Positions 33,993-46,061 of a DNA stretch of 64,000 bases are shown in pieces (within the stretch, counting starts at the first letter, position 1; every line of letters starts with the position of its first letter). Location: assembly GCA_020726505.1 (NCBI GenBank), contig JAHLEZ010000003.1, positions 248,001-312,000 on the forward strand, given 5' to 3'. Origin of the DNA: Leptodontidium sp. MPI-SDFR-AT-0119 (Eukaryota; Ascomycota; Leotiomycetes; Helotiales; Leptodontidiaceae). A program made the position numbers and the translations under genes. The notes under the pieces were generated by a model that worked only from the letters and a program-made list of their open reading frames with translations, ran no database searches and was not told the origin of the DNA.

Positions 33993-35055
33993 GGTGGTTG
34001 TATTGACAAATACCTAGACGAATATCCAACACCAAGCGTCAATGCTAAGAGATCGTAAAAGCCCCGACCGACAAGAATGAGGGAGATGAAGATAGTCAGA
34101 AGAAGTAGACAACGGGATAGCGGAAAGAGGTGGCCATTATTTATAATGACTCAAGTCTCATCACAAAAGAGTGGCTCCCGGTCTGTAGGCACCAGCACTC
34201 TATCTTCTATTTTCCTTATCGCGAAACTGGACTCGAAGACACATGATCGTTTTCTTTAGGAAGTCATATTGATGGGGGTTTATTTTGGGATGTTTGAATC
34301 TCGCTAAAGGATGTTGCCTGGTCTTGCCTAGAGGGGGATGCAAGGGGTTAGATATATGTGTGCGAGCAATATGAGATTTAACATCTTGCTCCTCAAAGTT
34401 ATCTGCATGTATTCTGATGGGAGTCTGGTGCTTTCCCTTTCCGAGGCACTAGAAAGTGGCGGCTACCCCCAAGATCAAGTCCATGTCAGATCCGTCACGT
34501 GATCGTGACAGTGATAGTGATTTCTCAACCCAAGTTTTGACATGAAGGTTGAGTAGGGTGTACAGCCCGGTTCATTTCCCAGCCATCTGAGAGAACGTGG
34601 GGCTCGGACTTAGGAAGATAGGTCGCTGCCCAGAGATTAAATGCTTGTTGGAGTAGAAATATGTAGATCCTTACGATAGCCGAGATGGAATGGGATGACG
34701 GGAGGGACCGCGACTTTTCGTGGCTGTGAATGAGAACAGATGGGGGGAGATTGGCGTTAAGTGGTTCTACTTTATGTTTAGAAAGAGATTTCATACTGAA
34801 TTCATACAGTGATTTCATATGGTACGCTTCTAGAAAATGATATTTCTCACAATTGGTAGTCGGGGTCTCCATAAAGTAGATTGTCCTTCCAATACATTGA
34901 GTAACCTTGCATAGAGGCGATTTCGTTATCTAACAATGCAAACAATACAAGAGAAGAAATCTTATCTCACCGCAACGATGTCTTGAACTCATTCTCAAGA
35001 AGCCACCCCACGGTGGCATTTAGACGCCACTCCATTCCTCGTAAGATACCAAGCG
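33993..35055. other. Intergenic, divergent promoter region
   Basis: 1.06 kb between the 2OG oxygenase and the membrane protein. Reading frames at 34077-34259 and 34525-34872 (-) show no family features. Nothing supported. Confidence 0.5.
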
Positions 35056-35996
35056 ATGTCCACAGCGCAGGCGAGTAAACATATAGATATCCGCACTCAC
35101 CTACCGACCCTACCACCCACCCACGCCAGTTCTCAATCGACACTCAGTACTCGACAACTTCACCCAACGCCAATCGAGAAACGAAAGAACGAACAAGAAA
35201 TGGACAACTTTAACCAAATCCAACTCGCCAACGACCAGGATACCAGTCCCACAACCAGCAACATGGACACCCCGATCCAAGCCTACGCCAACTCCGTAAT
35301 CTTCTCCTTCATCAGCATCCTCATCTTCATAAGCTGCGTTCTCTGCGGGATGTGGTTCTACCGCCTGTACACCACCCGCGGTTTCCACCTCACTGATTTC
35401 GAGCACCTCTCTACCGAAGCGCGATCCCTCGCTCAAGAAACAAGTATCATCCGTAAAGACATCGAGGGCGATTACTCGTCCGATCTATCCGTCAAGATCT
35501 TGAATATGGAACGGATTAACGCCGCTGAGGAACTTGATAATGGGATTAGGGTTGCGTTGAGTGCCTGGGAGGATATCATGCAGCCGGATGAAGGCGATAC
35601 GCTAGATGAGGAGGATGGTGCTGGAGGGGGGAAGATCGATAGGAAGGGTGAGAGGAGACTGAGAGAGCGGAGGAAGAGTCATGGGAGGTATGTTATTGGG
35701 TTGATGAGGGTAAAGTGTTTTGAGGGCGTGGAGAAGAGGAAGGAACTTAGTCGTGGATTGCAGGCTATGCATCTGGAAGTGTTGTCGAGGTATGTTTGAT
35801 GTCGTTGTCGCTTGCGGATCGTCGCCTGCCTTTGGGATGTTGTGCTGTGCTGATGGACGGGTGTAGGAAAATCGATGTTCAGTCCAATCGTACTAATCGT
35901 CACTTGGCGAGTGGGAGTAGTAAATGTGGTATTCCTAGAAAGGCAATGGTGAGTTTATTTCTGCTTGCTTACCACCCTCTGCCAGGCCTAATATAG
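35056..35996 (+). CDS. Single-pass membrane protein of unknown function
   Basis: I do not recognise the family. The first exon is 35056-35789. A canonical intron 35790-35866 (GTATGT donor, GCTGAT branch, TGTAG acceptor) leads to a second exon to 35996, giving 287 residues; without splicing it stops at 35799 (247 residues). Later ATGs at 35200 (MDNFNQ) and 35263 (MDTPIQ) are possible starts. One transmembrane helix VIFSFISILIFISCVLCGMWF lies at about residues 78-98. It is followed by a charged cytosolic or lumenal region with helices (EHLSTEARSLAQE, NAAEELDNGIRVALSAWEDIM), an acidic segment and a basic DRKGERRLRERRKSHGR stretch. The exon-2 tail (VQSNRTNRHLASG) is less certain and may continue into another intron at 35948. 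Confidence 0.6.
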
Positions 35997-38138
35997 AATT
36001 ATAGCTAGAAAAATTTCGCTCGCTCTCTCACGCGCAGTCATCTGATGACTCTCCTATGGCAAGCCTCCTATTCGCGTATGATAAGCCCCTGTATTATTGT
36101 TGACGTGTCCCCTTGCAGCATGAGAAGTGTGTATCTTCCTCGTCTTCTCCCACTCACCACTCGATCGCGCCGAGCGCCACAAGTGCTTTGCTCCCTTCAC
36201 CTGAGCGATCCGCGAGCTGTCCCACGCTAGATGATGAGAGGTACGAGATGCTTGGGCCGGTGCAGAAGGAACGGACTTATGTGTAGACGCTAGGGATCTC
36301 TTCCTTGTCCATTGGCCCATAATTGCATAGTCCGTTGGCGATATGTTGGTCTAAGAGAACACCGTGGCTGGCGGATTGCTATCCAAGGTTTTGTGCTGCC
36401 TGCAGGCGCTCGACCATGCATTCGCTGTTGGCCATCGGGTATATTTGTTTGGAAGTTGTTGGTGGTGGTCTGCAGATTTTCTTGGCTGCTTGACATCGTT
36501 ACCATGGACGGTTCGATTCTGTTTGTATAATCTCAGCTGCAATATTCGGGTGTTTTGTTTGGCTCGCGCTGAGGATTTCCATGGCATCCCTTTGATTTCC
36601 CTTCATTTCTTGGTCTGTTGGTGTAGTATTGGCTATTTCAGATTAGTCTTTTTTGGTATTCATTTGCGTTTGATCTCTGACCAGCTCGTTGTCAACTCCC
36701 CCCAGTAAGAGTGGCAAATCACCCGCAGGATTCGTTCTATCCGGGGTCCATCGCTTTTTGTTGTTTCTGGTGCAGTATCGCTCTCCCCCCTTCCCCTGAA
36801 AAAGTGTTTGCACGTTTCTGCAGACAATTTCGAACTCTCGAATTCGCGTCTTGCCTGTCACATCGGGCCTACTCGCCCTGGCCCTTGGAGGACTGGATAT
36901 CTCACTCTCATGCGCGTGCAGCCTCGGGTTGGGGCAAAAAATCGACTGGTCAAGTAATCTGGTAGTCACAACCTCTCACCCAGTGTTGACTGATTGGTCT
37001 GTCATTGCCTCTTCTCGGTAGTCATTCCCCTTCTGCATTCGATTCGATGCAGCCGATGCAGCAACAACGGCTCAACGACTTCGCGTTGAATATATGCATG
37101 CAGGTTTCCGGGTCCTTAAGCGCATATCTTCCTTTAATATAGGCTGTATGACGTCGGAATATAGTTTTCTTCGTTTTTATGCCCTCAGTCCAAGCCACAA
37201 ACACTGCCTTCCTATTCTGCCTCCCGTTCGAGAATTTAGCGAGTTGCGAGTTTTGAATAATAGGGGTTGCGAGCACTCGTGTCTCTTGCTGGTCTTTGCT
37301 GGCTGAAGAGCATAACGCCCCTTTTCTCAACATCAATAGGAAGCCGGAGTATATATCTTTGCAGGAATTTTGCACTTTGTGTTCCAGAGTCATGGCACTA
37401 TGAAGTATGGATTCTCTGTGACGGTCATCCTCCAGTTGACTGACCTGCTCGGCTTTCCAATTTCGCTCTGCCCTTGAGAAGCCGCAGTGCCGCAATGCCT
37501 CAGGCGTGGGTGTAGCAAGTTAGCAACCCAAAACTCTGAATCACCAAACCAACAAATGGCCGCAACGCATCGCTTCGGGAATGCACTATTTCCAGCGGCC
37601 TACTGTGGCTGCAGATGCATGCCACTCTCCGTATGCAAGCCTCCTGCAACGCGCAGAATCAGCGGATGCCACACAGAACATTCTGTGCCGTCCCGTCGTA
37701 GCCAGGGTATCTTCCCGAACTGAACCACAGGCCTGGTGTCCGGGCTGATGTGTCATTTTCAAAGCCCCAAACAAACGGTTCATCCACAGTGCTGGTACCA
37801 ATCAAGCCCCCATGCTAGGCTTTTAGGGATCTTGGGGATACCCTCATTCGCCCTCGTTCGATGCTGGATCCCGCAGCCCCTGTAGAATGCCAGTGTACGC
37901 TGCTGATTTGCGCAACAAGCGGGCCCGTATCCAATTTACAGCCTAGTGTGATCCCATTAAAGGCCAGGATCGACCCGAGGGAGAGGTCGGCGGAATCCCG
38001 ACTGCTTGGGCTCCCTTCCTCGTCTCTGAGCAACCTTGAGTAACCTCAAGAAATATCCCGTTGCCCTGCTGCCGAAGTACGACTGCGATCACAACGACGA
38101 CGACGACGACAGCATCCCCGCCGCCTCAGTATCACGAC
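35997..38138. other. Intergenic, 2.1 kb
   Basis: No coding region supported. Overlapping open stretches on both strands near 36300-37800 have no motifs. A (CGA)n microsatellite lies at its end. Confidence 0.5.
38093..38111 (+). repeat. (CGA)n microsatellite
   Basis: About six CGA units in the 5' leader of the methyltransferase gene, 28 bp upstream of its ATG. Confidence 0.8.
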
Positions 38139-39881
38139 ATGGCCGATGCCGAAGGGACTATTGAGGTGGTGAGACAGCATCTCCGTACGTGGGGAAGCGG
38201 AGCTGACATATCTGAAAAGCGCGCCAACGAGGCTGGATCATCGTCTCGATCTTCTGAATATGAACTGTAAGTTCTCCAGCAACATGTTTGATATGTCTTT
38301 ACGAGTAGCCAACTCAAGCTAAACGCATCTAGGGGAGATACTTTTTCAGTAGACTCCAGCATCACGCAGTATCGAATCGAGAACGGACGGCGCTACCATG
38401 CCTACAAAGATGGCTTATATTGGTACGATTCTAGACGGGCACGACGATATACCACAAACTAACGCTGAAACAGGGCCCCAAACGACGAAAGACAGAATGA
38501 AAATCTTGATATTAGGTAAGTGATCTTGATTAGGCAAATGTTACTCGACTGATTCAAAACTCAAAGCCACCACAAGTACCTTCTTTGCCTTGACCATAAG
38601 TTAGTTCTTGCGCCTATTGACGACAACATTGAGGTGAGAAATCTTCTGATCAGTCAATCGAGTAAATTAGGCTTACAAGGACTGTTCAAGAGGGCACTGG
38701 ACATCGGAACCGGGACCGGCATTTGGGTTTGCACTCCTCCTTCCAACTTTATCGGCATCCTGACGCTGTGAGACAGGCAATAGACTTTGCAGACGAGCAT
38801 CCAAACACTGAAGTTATAGGGACGGACTTGTCCCCTATTCAACCATCCTTAGTGTTCGTCCTTGTTCTCATTTCCAGCCGCCTCTGCTAACTTTCATTTG
38901 ACAGTCCGCCGAATTGCAGATTCGAAATCGATGATGCCACTGACGAATGGACTTATCCAACCAATTACTTCGACTTCATTCATATAAGGGCTTTGTTTGG
39001 ATCCATCCAAGATTGGACTGCGTTGTACGCGCAAGCGTTTAAGTGAGCATTTTTCTGGGGGAATGCACCATGGAGGAAGATACGACTTACTGACTAATTC
39101 AGACACCTCAAACCTGGTGGTTGGATCGAACATGTGGAAGGGTCAATTGAGGTATATCTCTCGACATTCCATTCGGGGCGACGTTGCCAATCTTTTCGTC
39201 TAGGTTGGGAAAAGGCGACGAAGTTCCATTCAATAGCTTCCCTTCAACATTCCATTCAAACACTAACCCCGAACTTTTGTAGATCAAATGTGACGATGGA
39301 TCTCTTGCGGCGGACAATCCCTTGAGAACTTTTACAGATGTACGTTCACTGTTTTCCAATTTTTCACCACGTCCAGTCTCGTAGCTAGAAGCTTGGGACT
39401 GTGAGCTAATACTGGTCAGCTTTTTGCACAGGCAGGAGCCATAAATGGCCAGATTTTCAACGTAACGGACATCATGATGCCAAAGATTAGAGAAGCAGGT
39501 TTTGTGAATACTGTCGAGCAGGTATTTAAAGTTCCACTCGGGGGTTGGCCAGCCGATGTAAAACTCCGAGAATTAGGGCAATGGGCTCTGTTGGGATTCG
39601 ATACAGGGCTCGAGGGATACTCGCTGGCCACTTTGACCAGAGTGTTGGGGGTAAGTGATCCAACAAAAATGCGGCTGTCGTGAGACACTTCACTGACGAC
39701 GGCACAGTGGAGTCCAACTCAAGTTCACGTTTTTCTGTAAGTGCATTCACCAATCCTCCTAGTTCAGACAAGTCATTTCTGATGCTATTCTAGGGCACAA
39801 TTACGAGTGGCGGTGCGAGACCGAAGAACTCACTCTTATCATGAGATTAAAGTCGTCTACGCGCAGAAACCACTCCAGTAG
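38139..39881 (+). CDS. LaeA-like SAM-dependent methyltransferase
   Basis: Start ATG 38139 (MADAEGT); the gene is cut by about nine or ten short introns. It reads in order: an acidic N-terminus, YRIENGRRYHAY, HHKYLLCLDHKLVLAP, the SAM-binding motif I ALDIGTGTGIWAIDFA, EVIGTDLSPIQP, a FEIDDATDEW motif, FDFIHIRALFGSI, FKHLKPGGWIEHVE, and a C-terminal LRELGQWALLGFDTGLEGYS with YHEIKVVYAQKPLQ at the end. This is the order found in the fungal TAM/LaeA-like methyltransferase family, which includes secondary-metabolism regulators and many orphan enzymes. True LaeA identity is not claimed. Splice sites checked include GTAAGT donors at 38268 and 38516. The GTGTGIW segment is followed by an intron inside motif I (GTTTGC donor). 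Substrate unknown. Confidence 0.85.
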
Positions 39882-41451
39882 TACTAATGTAATGATTTGT
39901 TGACTCGAGTTGTTTCTTCCCAAGACTTCATTGTTTATTAATCTTCTTATCTCCAGTTTTGCCAATTTAATCCGATTCCACGCTTCAATTTAGGGCTGAA
40001 AAGTTTCACCAGGCTATTTTTGCCGTGTATCACACCAGATAGAGTATTTCGGTGTGGACTGGTTTCGAAGTTGTGGAGATGGATGTCGTCGTTGGTGGGC
40101 ATCCCTTCCGCAAATTTCCCTGTCCAACGGAACGCAGCGCAAGCCTGGCCCTTCCAACCCACTCTACAACTGCATTAAAGACCCTCTCATTCGTCAACCT
40201 CCGAATTGTATCCTCTTTATGAGGCGGATTTCAAGGTGGGTCCTGGGCCTTGGTTCTGGGTCCCGGTGTCGCAGGTTTTGTCGGTCGCTTAGTGTTTTGA
40301 CCCTGCTTGGCACTGTTGTTTGACGTTTGGCAGCTAACTATTTCCATCCATTTTGCAAGGCATTGACATTTCCAAGCAGGCATGGCGTGGCTTAATGGCG
40401 ATAACCTTGTTTGCCAGGCTCGGGAATATTTCTTCAGACGGCGGCTCCGCTGGTGAAGCGCCTCCAGATTCGTCACCAGTTGCTGTTTGCGTGGTGTCGA
40501 GGAGGATGAACCGTGTGGATCTACGACTTCAAAACTTGCGTCGTGTAATCGTCCTCAGATCGCAGACATCAGACGCGAACCACTGGCGGCTCATCAAGAA
40601 ATTCAGATCTGACGTTTCCATGCAAACATTTCATCCTAAGTCTTGAAAAACATTTCAGCCACATCATGCTTATCATGACTCTGGTCTGGACTGGCAGCAC
40701 TAAAATTGGGCGACGCATGCTCAGTTGCTGCACCGTGCTCTCCACTCCTCCGGTCTCCCCTAGATTGTGCATACAAGAGCCTCCACGAAGAGGGGCCATT
40801 CCACCCAATGAGCATCTCTACTCGGACGACATACCCACCTGGTATCTCGATTCGACTATCACCAGCCTCGTTTCCCTGTCTGCACTCTGGGGATCCGCCT
40901 AAACCAGCCCGGAAGTGAGGATGCAAATATGGGTACAAGAATCCACCATCGTCAATATGCTGCGTACGCACATATCCCACGCCTTGTTCAGTGGAAAGTA
41001 CTGTATTTGCCGTGAAACTAACCCCCACAGCCATATCTATCATACTGCGGCCCCAGTGGGAATGCCGCCCGACAGGACGGTCGATCCACCAACCCGTCTA
41101 CTTTCCACTTTTTGGGAGAAATGACAGTTGGGTTAAGTATCTGGGTGTCGCCCGTTTCTTTTTTGAAATGCTCTCTTCACGCTATCGTCTTTCAGTCATA
41201 CTGTTTCTTTTCTTCGTCCTCTTCCTTTTCCGTCGTCTTTTCCTCCTCTTCTTCCTTTCCCATCTCATCGCTGGCGAGTTTTTACATTCTCAAACAGCAC
41301 CACATTCACTTTACTTCAATTGCCGGACATTTCGTTTCGACAGAGATGAACAGGAGTTTCTAAACTTGTTTCTTGACGTTTTCTTTCTTGGAGATCGGCG
41401 TCGAAAGCTTGGGAGACAAGTTTTAGCGAGTCTATACACAAGCAAGCAACC
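39882..41451. other. Intergenic, MFS promoter region
   Basis: 1.57 kb without a supported gene. The last 300 bp contain a strong pyrimidine tract. Confidence 0.5.
41180..41275 (+). promoter_or_regulatory. Pyrimidine-rich (CT) tract upstream of MFS gene
   Basis: A long run of C and T with few purines lies 180-270 bp before the MFS start codon. CT-rich stretches next to transcription starts are known in filamentous fungi; its role here is inference. Confidence 0.5.
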
Positions 41452-43177
41452 ATGCCTTCGTGGGGTGTTTTACAGGATCCAAAGTACCCATACGTATGTT
41501 TGCTGTCTCAACTTATCTTGGTGATTCAAACTAATCTAGACGCAGGTACCAGGGACAGTTAACCTCAATGAAGAAGTCAGCGCAGGTATGTAGGATACAA
41601 TCCTAGCCTCGGGACACATGAACTAATGGTCTTTGGCTTGCAGAGAAGCTCGAGGATTGGGAATATGAGGAACCGAAGAAGCGAGGAGATATTGTGCTCA
41701 ACCCACAACCGACCGATAGTCCCAATGATCCGCTCAACTGGAGCACCTCGACAAAGATGGCGATCCTGCTCATTCTTTCCCTGACCGCCGGCGTCACCGT
41801 TTCCCTCGGACCCATGATTACAACAGGTCTGGAAGACATCGCCAAAGAGTTCGGTGTCACAACCGATCAAGTCTCATTCAGCGTCGTCGGACTATTACAA
41901 CTTACAACTGGAGGTGGCACATTCTTCACGGCGGCGGCAGCAGCTGTATGGGGAAAACGACCAGTGTTCATCATATCAGCATTTGCGCTGTTCGGCACAA
42001 GCGCATGGGGCTTTTTCGCTGGCAGCTTCTTGTCCTTGACTATGATGAGAGTCATTCAGGGTTTCGCCGCAGCTCCGCTGGAGACTCTCGTCAGTGCAAC
42101 TGTATCCGAACTCTTCTTTGTTCACGAGAAGGGTAAGATGCTGAGCATTTGGAATCTGTTCGTCATGGGTGGTGTCAAGCTCGGGTACGTGACTCTGCCT
42201 TCATGTTATATTTCGTACTAACAATGTCTAGTCAACTCATTGCCGGCTTCATCATCCAAAATCTCGGGTTCAAATTCACATTCGGTATCTGCGCAGTAAT
42301 CTATGCTGGTATCATCCCAATGATGTACTTCTTCGTCCCTGAAACCGTTTTCTTCCCAAAAGATCCCGAAACTGAGATTATTTTCGACAAGTCCTCGCTC
42401 CGAGTCTACGAGATCGTCCTTCCTGAACCGAAGAAATCCTACAGCGATCGACTCCAGATATTCCAAGGCAGAATCTCCAAGGCTGGCTTCTGGCGCTTGT
42501 CATTCAAGCCCCTTCCTCTCATTACTTTCCCAGCCGTCATCTACGCCTCTCTCACTTACTCTGTCTACGCTGCTGGTCTTACTCTCATTGCCCTTCTTCA
42601 AGACACCATTTTTTCCGCTCCTCCCTACAACCTCAATGCATCAGCCATTGGACTCACCAATCTTCCCCTCTTCGGTGTCGGTCTTGTCGGCACCCTAGTT
42701 TCCGGCTACTGTGCTGATGCCGTCGTGCAATTCATGACTAGACACAACAAAGGCGTTTACGAGCCAGAATTCCGCCTCGTACTCATGATTGTCGCCGCTA
42801 GTCTCAGCACTGTCGCCTACGTCGGCTTCGGATACAGTGTTGCAGCAGGCGCACCAATTTACATCCCCATCGCCTTCCTGGGTGTGCAAACAGCTGCCGT
42901 CCCTTTCGCCACCAGCTCAATGTTCACATATGTTATGGACTGCCACGCCTCGCACGCCGCACAAGCATTCGTCACCATGAACTTCATCAAAGCTCTCTTG
43001 TCTCTCGTCATGAGCAACTTCGTCAACGGCTGGTTCGAGCAAGCCGGTCCCAAATCCGTGTTCACCATCGTAGCTATCGCGAATCTCGCCGTCTCAGCAT
43101 TCTCGCTCCCGATGTACATCTTCGGCAAGCGACTTCGCAGCAAGATTGCACGAAGTTCGTTCCACCAGAAATTCTAG
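41452..43177 (+). CDS. MFS transporter (DHA1-like drug:H+ antiporter family)
   Basis: Exons 41452-41493, 41546-41585, 41644-42184 and 42232-43177 close into 522 residues. The cytosolic N-terminus ends in NDPLNWSTSTK, the motif that precedes helix 1 in fungal DHA1-type transporters. About twelve hydrophobic spans follow; the loop after span 2 has AAAVWGKRPVFI (motif A position, degenerate), and MMRVIQGFAAAPLETLVSATVSELFF covers the motif C-like region. A central cytosolic loop (about 235-300) separates the two halves. Toxin, drug or metabolite export at the plasma membrane is likely; the substrate cannot be inferred. The first two exons are only 42 and 40 nt. The neighbouring methyltransferase is 1.6 kb upstream, not enough to call a cluster. 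Confidence 0.92.
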
Positions 43178-46061
43178 ATGGGTATATATTGAATATTCTC
43201 CCTGTACAAAACAGATTTGGAATTATCGGACCTGGTGCATGTAGAATGGGATGGGAAATATAACGGCATTAACGAATTTTAGACGATCATTGGATATGAT
43301 CTGGGTGGACTTCAAGTACATATGTATTTTCCTGACTGAATTTGATACTTGTATATATTATTCTTTCTTTTCTCTCTGTGGCGGGCGGGTAGTTGTCTCT
43401 GAGATTCAACAGGTTCCCACCCCTACAACAAACCACAAAACTTTATTGTACATAGATCCAAAGATGCCTATCACTCGTTTTTCGCATGAATTTTTCCGCG
43501 TCGGTTGTTGTCGTCGTCGCTAAAGGTGGATGGTATTACGCGTCTGTGGATGTACCTTACTTCCAAAGCCGTGCCCCTGTATCCCTGAATGTCGTCCGAT
43601 ATTTATTTACAGCCTGAAATTAAGCGAAGGAGTGGGGATCCAGAGTGCTGGGTCCAAAGCCCCATCCGTTCAATGCCAGACCATGCAAGTTTCACCTCCC
43701 AAGCCCCATCCCAACGTGTCAAGCTTCCAAACTCTCTATTTTAAGCTCAATGTTATAAATTTAGAATCGAAAGTCTATCTTTCTATACACCTCACCTCCC
43801 GCCATTCAAGATGATAGCAGAGAGAGCTTCCACATCGTCAAAACCAACCATCAGAAAATCCTCGGTTGAAAACCTCGTCAACCTTCATCATCCGTTCCTC
43901 TTACACGGAATCAGCTATCAAACTGCAGAGGACATAAACAACACTACTCACGACACAGGTCAGAACACCACCAGTCTGGAAGATTCTCAGCCAAGCACCT
44001 GGCAAGTCATGGCCAAACAGTCACGAATCTGGGGGATGGGCAAGACAACAACCACAATATACGCCACACACGCTCTCCAATTTACCCCACACATGTGCCA
44101 GATTTATCTCTTGAGTCTGCAGAGTATAGTAGAAGAGTTCACCAACCCAGATACTCCCCTTCTGTACTACCAGGTAGCATGGTCGGCCGAGAAATTGCCA
44201 CTGCCGATGAGTAGCTGCTGAGGAAACGGAGAGATTATGTGATGTTGTAGACGTTAGGATCTTTCATGGGCGGATGATGAGTTTGAAACTATAGCTGGGA
44301 AATATGCCGCGACGGATATTGTGAGAGCGAGGGGAGGGTAGCTCGAGATATCTGCTCCCTAGGGGGTCACATTGACGCCTACTGTAAATTGGATGTCATG
44401 ATTGAGAACAGGAAACCCATCGCAACGGCTTTTCTCGAGCTCACAAGCTTGTTTGATGGTTGAGGCGCCGAAGACTCCTGGGGTAGAACATTGAGTCGCC
44501 GATAGGGAGAGCGAGAATTTGAGACTAGAGAGGTGCGGAACGAGTCCGAGCATATCGTGCTAATTGGACTTGATTGACGATGCTTGAGGCCATCTTTCCT
44601 ATCATGGAGTTCGCAAATTCATTGCCAGTCAGAGGCCCTTCGACCCAAACGGTTCAGTCTCATGGCTTCTACCTTTCAGCATGCAGAAAACAAAGAGTCC
44701 AACAACACCCCGTAGGAGTACCACCGATTTTATAGTGAAGATGATCTTTACTTTTGTGACGGGGATGGTGAGTAGTGGTATAGGTTTGAAGAAGGAAATT
44801 AGGAGACCGATGAGTTTCTGGGCAGGAGCCACCCAATTCTGTAGCTAAACACTTGAAGACACCAAGAACAGAACGTTCCATTTCTGTCTCTGTGCTCTAT
44901 CAAGTCAAATAGTACGAGGTTAGGAAGGAAGTCCAGAGTGGGAGATCCTAGATGTTGCATCGCATCAACTTCGATATCTTCGTCACACACCGTCGGCTGT
45001 GTATATCGTGCAAATCCTTAATGCACTATACTCAATACAGTGCTTTGAGGCCATCGTGAAGGTCGACGATCAAGTGTGAGCGTCGCAATAACAGGACGTG
45101 TATGTTGTGTGCCGGTCGCCGATGATATTGGAAAATTAAAGCTTCCATCTCTCCCTTACCCTCTCTCAATCCTTCCCAGTAACAATTTGATCTACTTTCA
45201 CAACGCATTCACAGTCAAAACTCCAACATTGGACATTTGCCACAATCGCTATCAACATGTCATGCACGTATACGGACGTTGCCGTCGCCACTTCGGCAGT
45301 CCTAGCCGCCTTCTTCGCTAGAAGTGGCGCTGCTCCACTAAGTCCGTTTGATTGGCCTAGTATCCTCGACGAAGCATTAGAGAAGCGCAATAATAACCCG
45401 CAAGCTTTACTGAAAGTTTGCCCAAAAGAGACAATATACTGGTCCCATAGCTGAGGTATGTGACGTGAAGTAGCGGGTGGTCCATCTCCGTGTCCGGGTA
45501 GATCCGTTTCTGGCAAGACACGAGGTGAGCGCCAGCCCTTGACACCTTCTAGGCAGCCATTTGATGAGACCTCCCTCAATGGTAAAAAGGTCGTACATCT
45601 CCTGCTTTTCGAAATTTAATCTATATCTGAGCTCTTTCTCCATACAGACACCTCCGCCGCTATCTTTACAGCAGACGCGAGGGAAGGGAAATCAACAACG
45701 CGAAGCCTCAACCATGACAACAGAACGGCCCTGGCAATCAAAGGGCGGCAAACACCAAACGAGAAGAATTGCACCAATGCCTGGTTTTACGTCAGGCAGA
45801 TCCATCAGAAGGGTTCTGACCGCTGAGCTAAGGCCCCAAGGCTTTGTCTAAATTTATTCATTACTTTTCGCAACTTGGGTATCTACGCGCAGAGCCTCCT
45901 TAAAGTCATTGAGCGAGCCTTCTGTCCATTGGCTCCATGGCCTCATCATAGGTACTGTCTCTGGTCGTCAAAGCCCCCATGGGTAAAAGACTTCCGATAA
46001 GATGGCCACTCCGGAGGGCCTGGCCTGTTATTTCTATATAAGCAGGTTTATTGCTCTTCCT
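43178..46061. other. Intergenic, 2.9 kb, with weak candidate reading frames
   Basis: Three weak candidates are recorded but not called. A 136-codon ATG frame at 43811-44221 (+) has no family match that I recognise. A two-exon minus-strand model 44990-44629 (intron about 71 nt, GTACTA donor, TTTAG acceptor) would give a 96-residue protein with two hydrophobic segments. A 65-codon frame lies at 45257-45454 (+). Expression data would decide. Confidence 0.4.

Noticed and set aside
43178..43810. Possible secondary-metabolite cluster around the LaeA-like methyltransferase and MFS transporter
   Set aside because: No polyketide synthase, NRPS, terpene synthase or P450 is present nearby, and the two genes are 1.6 kb apart with unrelated neighbours.
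43811..44221. 136-residue frame with a GMGKTTTT P-loop-like run
   Set aside because: The Walker-A resemblance is isolated: no Walker B or NTPase fold follows and the frame is short. Kept only as a weak candidate.
45785..45835. tRNA-like A-box on the minus strand (TTAGCTCAGCGGTCAGAAC)
   Set aside because: The D-arm motif looks convincing, but the anticodon stem does not pair, no proper T-arm (GGTTCGANNCC) follows and the acceptor ends do not match. Probably chance or a decayed tRNA fragment; tRNAscan-SE would decide.
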